A stretch of 14,763 bases of DNA, from NCBI GenBank assembly GCA_964576475.1, contig CAZNVG010000025.1:1-14763 (forward strand). The letters are read 5' to 3'. This stretch comes from CAZNVG01 sp964576475. GTDB lineage: Bacteria; Patescibacteriota; Saccharimonadia; Saccharimonadales; CAZNVG01. The position numbers were made by a program, and so were the translations under genes. Shown piece by piece: positions 13,128-14,763 of the stretch (within the stretch, counting starts at the first letter, position 1; every line of letters begins with the position of its first letter). Under the pieces are notes generated by a model. The model did not search any database and had not been told where the DNA came from. It saw only the letters and a program-made list of their open reading frames with translations.

Positions 13128-13466
13128 GTTGTTCGCAGTTCTCGATAATTCCGCCAATCGGTTATACTCTCGACTGGCATTTTCGCAGTAGCTCCCACTG
13201 TCTTCATACCTACTTAACTCTCGGTAAAAACCCGACACTCCATGAAGGGCGACACGGTACTCGTCGAACCTCTCGTAGGGCATCGTCCATTCTTGCTCGC
13301 CACCAGATTTTGAGCGAACTAAGTGATCAATAGACAGGCTCGTTGCTTCTAAGTCGCCCATCCTCTGCGGCTTTTTGTCTTCTTGGCTGTCAATATTGTA
13401 GGCCTGACCCACAACCACAAATTCATCTTTTCTGTCTAGGACGATTGATTCGCTACCATAACGCAT
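13071..13466 (-). CDS. Orphan protein (131 aa) with good expression signals
   Basis: No family was recognised, but the start signals are among the best in the window: ribosome site AAGGAG right before ATG 13466, and a promoter with TCGACA (5 of 6) and TATAAG (5 of 6), 17-nt spacer. The N-terminal half is strand-rich (SIVLDRKDEFVVVGQAY); the middle reads DHLVRSKSGGEQEW; the C-terminal half (70-131) is helical and Arg/Glu-rich, with no membrane segment or signal. It may be a DNA- or protein-binding small protein, but nothing in it identifies a role. It runs divergent to the winged-helix/Nudix gene and overlaps the HAD gene tail to tail by 57 nt, so the two transcripts would be partly antisense. 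Confidence 0.65.
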   Translation of the reverse strand: MRYGSESIVLDRKDEFVVVGQAYNIDSQEDKKPQRMGDLEATSLSIDHLVRSKSGGEQEWTMPYERFDEYRVALHGVSGFYRELSRYEDSGSYCENASREYNRLAELSRTANNLLRGLLTGMGVVVSAENS

Positions 13467-13486
13467 ATTCGCTCCTTATTCTTAGG

Positions 13487-13515
13487 CTTATAGTCGAGCC
13501 TTATTAGTATGTCGA
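13487..13515 (-). promoter_or_regulatory. Promoter of the orphan gene at 13466
   Basis: Minus-strand TCGACA (13515-13510), a 17-nt spacer and TATAAG (13492-13487) form one of the clearest sigma-70-type promoters in the window. The start would lie near 13480, leaving a leader of about 14 nt with the AAGGAG site. Confidence 0.6.
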
Positions 13516-13576
13516 TATGTTGAGAGTGGATCAGTGAAATCGTTTTTACAAAGGCGCCAAACAAGTTCGTACAGTC

Positions 13577-13582
13577 TATACT
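13577..13582 (+). promoter_or_regulatory. Putative -10 (TATACT) of the Nudix gene
   Basis: TATACT ends 4 nt before ATG 13587 and 7 nt before ATG 13590. A normal start point (about 7 nt downstream) falls on the second ATG, so a leaderless mRNA beginning at Met2 is likely. No good -35 is seen. Confidence 0.4.
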
Positions 13583-13586
13583 AGTA

Positions 13587-14243
13587 ATGATGCATTATGT
13601 ACAAAAGCATATTATTGACCTGCTTCGATCTACAGAAAGTCTTCGCTATAGCGAGTTACAACCTGACGACATTGAGAGTAGTCATTTCAAGTACCATTTA
13701 GACCAACTCATAAAAGCAGGCTTTGTCCGTCAACAATCACGCGGGGTATATGCGCTTTCAGTAAAAGGAAAATCGGAAGTGGATCGATTGTCTAGCGGTA
13801 CTGTTAATCCCAAGATTTCTCCGAAAGTCATAACCTACACCCTGCTGCACAACAGTGAGTTTTATTTTTTGCATCAGAAGGAGAAAGAGCCGTACCTGGG
13901 ATTACTCAACATGATTGGTGGAAAGGTGCATATTGGTGAGTCGACACATCAAGCAGCCGTGCGCGAAGTAGAGGAGAAGATAGGCGCGACATTGCCGGAG
14001 CCACATTTAATAGGAATTGCAGAGATAAGAATTAGTCAAAATAGTGAGTTATTAACACATGCAGTGGCCTATATGTATGAGCAGATTCTGCAAAAAGATG
14101 AAGACTTTTCAGGAAAATTAACCGCAGTACCAAAGACGGAAATAGAATCACGAGTCGATCTAGCTCCTGACCTATTGCGCTTACTTGCCTCACTGGAAAA
14201 AGACAGCGTGGCAATTATTGATCTAGATATCGACTACAACTAG
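13587..14243 (+). CDS. Winged-helix / Nudix hydrolase fusion
   Basis: The 218-residue protein has an N-terminal winged-helix domain (about residues 1-66: helices QKHIIDLLRST and FKYHLDQLIKAGFV, then a wing VRQQSRGVYAL) and a Nudix domain (about 80-210). The Nudix box fits G-x5-E-x7-REUxEE-x-U-G: Gly112, Glu118, Arg126-Glu127 and Glu129-Glu130, with Ile132-Gly133. Nudix enzymes cleave nucleoside diphosphates linked to other groups, and the box binds the metal. Known Nudix regulators such as NrtR carry the DNA-binding domain after the Nudix domain, so this order is reversed. It could be a regulator sensing a nucleotide, an active hydrolase, or both. The tail DSVAIIDLDIDYN is acidic. Either ATG 13587 or 13590 may start it. 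apt follows 81 nt downstream on the same strand. Confidence 0.85.
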   Translation: MMHYVQKHIIDLLRSTESLRYSELQPDDIESSHFKYHLDQLIKAGFVRQQSRGVYALSVKGKSEVDRLSSGTVNPKISPKVITYTLLHNSEFYFLHQKEKEPYLGLLNMIGGKVHIGESTHQAAVREVEEKIGATLPEPHLIGIAEIRISQNSELLTHAVAYMYEQILQKDEDFSGKLTAVPKTEIESRVDLAPDLLRLLASLEKDSVAIIDLDIDYN

Positions 14244-14280
14244 TAGGAATTGTAAAAACAACTTTACGAAAAATACACAG

Positions 14281-14316
14281 CTCCTGACATACGCTAGAGT
14301 TGTCACTAAACAGGAG
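14281..14316 (+). promoter_or_regulatory. Inverted repeat around the apt ribosome site
   Basis: CTCCTG (14281-14286) pairs with CAGGAG (14311-14316), which holds the apt Shine-Dalgarno AGGAG. Inside it TGACA (14285-14289) and TGTCA (14301-14305) form a second symmetric pair. It could be an operator or could hide the ribosome site in RNA that starts upstream. Confidence 0.35.
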
Positions 14317-14324
14317 TCATACAA

Positions 14325-14763
14325 ATGGCAGAACAAACAAGTGCAAACTACGAACAACACATTCGTGCAATTGAGGACTTTCCTGAAAAAGGTATTCGTT
14401 TCTATGACATTGCGCCACTGCTAGGCAGCGGAGCGGTGTTTAAAAGTTTGATAGAAGACATGTCGTCGCCACTTCGCGGCAAAGTAGATAAGATTGTCGG
14501 TCTTGATGCACGTGGCTTCATCTTTGGAAGCGCTATGGCGAGCGAGCTTGGAGTGGGATTTGTGATGCTGCGCAAGCCACACAAACTCCCTGGCGATACT
14601 TACGCAGTTAGCTATGATTTGGAATATGGGAGCAATGAATTAGAGATTCAATCCGATATGTTACATGCTGGCGAATCAGTGGCGTTGGTTGATGACGTTA
14701 TTGCTACCGGTGGAACTGCAGTAGCAGGAATTGAATTGGTCCAAAAAACAGGAGCCGACATTG
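14325..14763 (+). CDS. apt: Adenine phosphoribosyltransferase, 3' end outside window
   Basis: The first 146 residues are seen. Purine salvage: adenine plus PRPP gives AMP and pyrophosphate in the cytoplasm. Family marks are IRAIEDFPEKGIRFYDIAPLL (N-terminal hood), GLDARGFIFGSAMA (about 59-72), the flexible-loop region RKPHKLPGDTYAVSYDLEYG, and the PRPP-binding loop VDDVIATGGTA at 122-132. The usual length is about 170-180 residues, so some 30 are missing at the right edge. AGGAG at 14312-14316, 8 nt before the ATG, is a good ribosome site. It follows the winged-helix/Nudix gene by 81 nt, which carries an inverted repeat rather than a clear promoter, so read-through from that gene is possible. 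Confidence 0.95.
   Translation, partial: MAEQTSANYEQHIRAIEDFPEKGIRFYDIAPLLGSGAVFKSLIEDMSSPLRGKVDKIVGLDARGFIFGSAMASELGVGFVMLRKPHKLPGDTYAVSYDLEYGSNELEIQSDMLHAGESVALVDDVIATGGTAVAGIELVQKTGADI

Noticed and set aside
1..14763. CRISPR array, insertion sequence or attachment site
   Set aside because: No regularly spaced repeats, transposase or integrase frame, or long direct repeats were seen by eye.

Overview
The window looks like a bacterial genome of the candidate phyla radiation, most likely a Saccharibacteria (TM7) relative. This is an inference from style, not from a marker gene. The signs are many small single-domain genes, a prepilin-like N-terminus fused to a PsbP-like domain, a secreted LysM-CHAP protein, a DUF1996 protein, the standard genetic code, and several genes with a -10 box only 4 to 7 nt before the ATG. 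No rRNA, tRNA, CRISPR array, transposase or integrase was seen.

Bases 1-4019 hold five same-strand genes that read like an accessory or defence island: the C-terminal end of a probable ThiF/E1-like adenylyltransferase (cut by the window edge), a JAMM/JAB isopeptidase-like protein overlapping it, a 482-residue double zinc-ribbon protein of unknown role, an AlbA_2 (Schlafen-like) domain fused to two FtsK-gamma winged helices, and an HNH endonuclease-like protein 2 nt further on. The E1/JAB pair is the bacterial ubiquitin-like processing arrangement. The last two genes pair a probable DNA reader with a nuclease, and form a second sub-operon behind their own -10 box.

Bases 4020-5901 hold a prepilin-like gene whose promoter overlaps a terminator-like hairpin, a strong bidirectional terminator, and then a densely structured stretch: a 14-bp hairpin, a promoter, four back-to-back hairpins, an extended Shine-Dalgarno and a small orphan gene with a GTG start. 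About 430 bases without a convincing gene follow.

Bases 5902-11270 hold small stress or metabolic-type genes: an orphan, a DUF1801 protein and a VOC protein on the plus strand, a membrane-anchored DUF1996 protein, then on the minus strand a second DUF1801 protein, a HAD phosphatase, a second VOC protein and a LysM-CHAP secreted protein. The DUF1801/VOC set therefore appears twice, on opposite strands.

Bases 11271-14763 hold a conserved-looking protein of unknown function, a HAD-IA-type protein, an orphan minus-strand gene overlapping it tail to tail, a winged-helix/Nudix fusion, and the start of apt (adenine phosphoribosyltransferase), which runs off the window.
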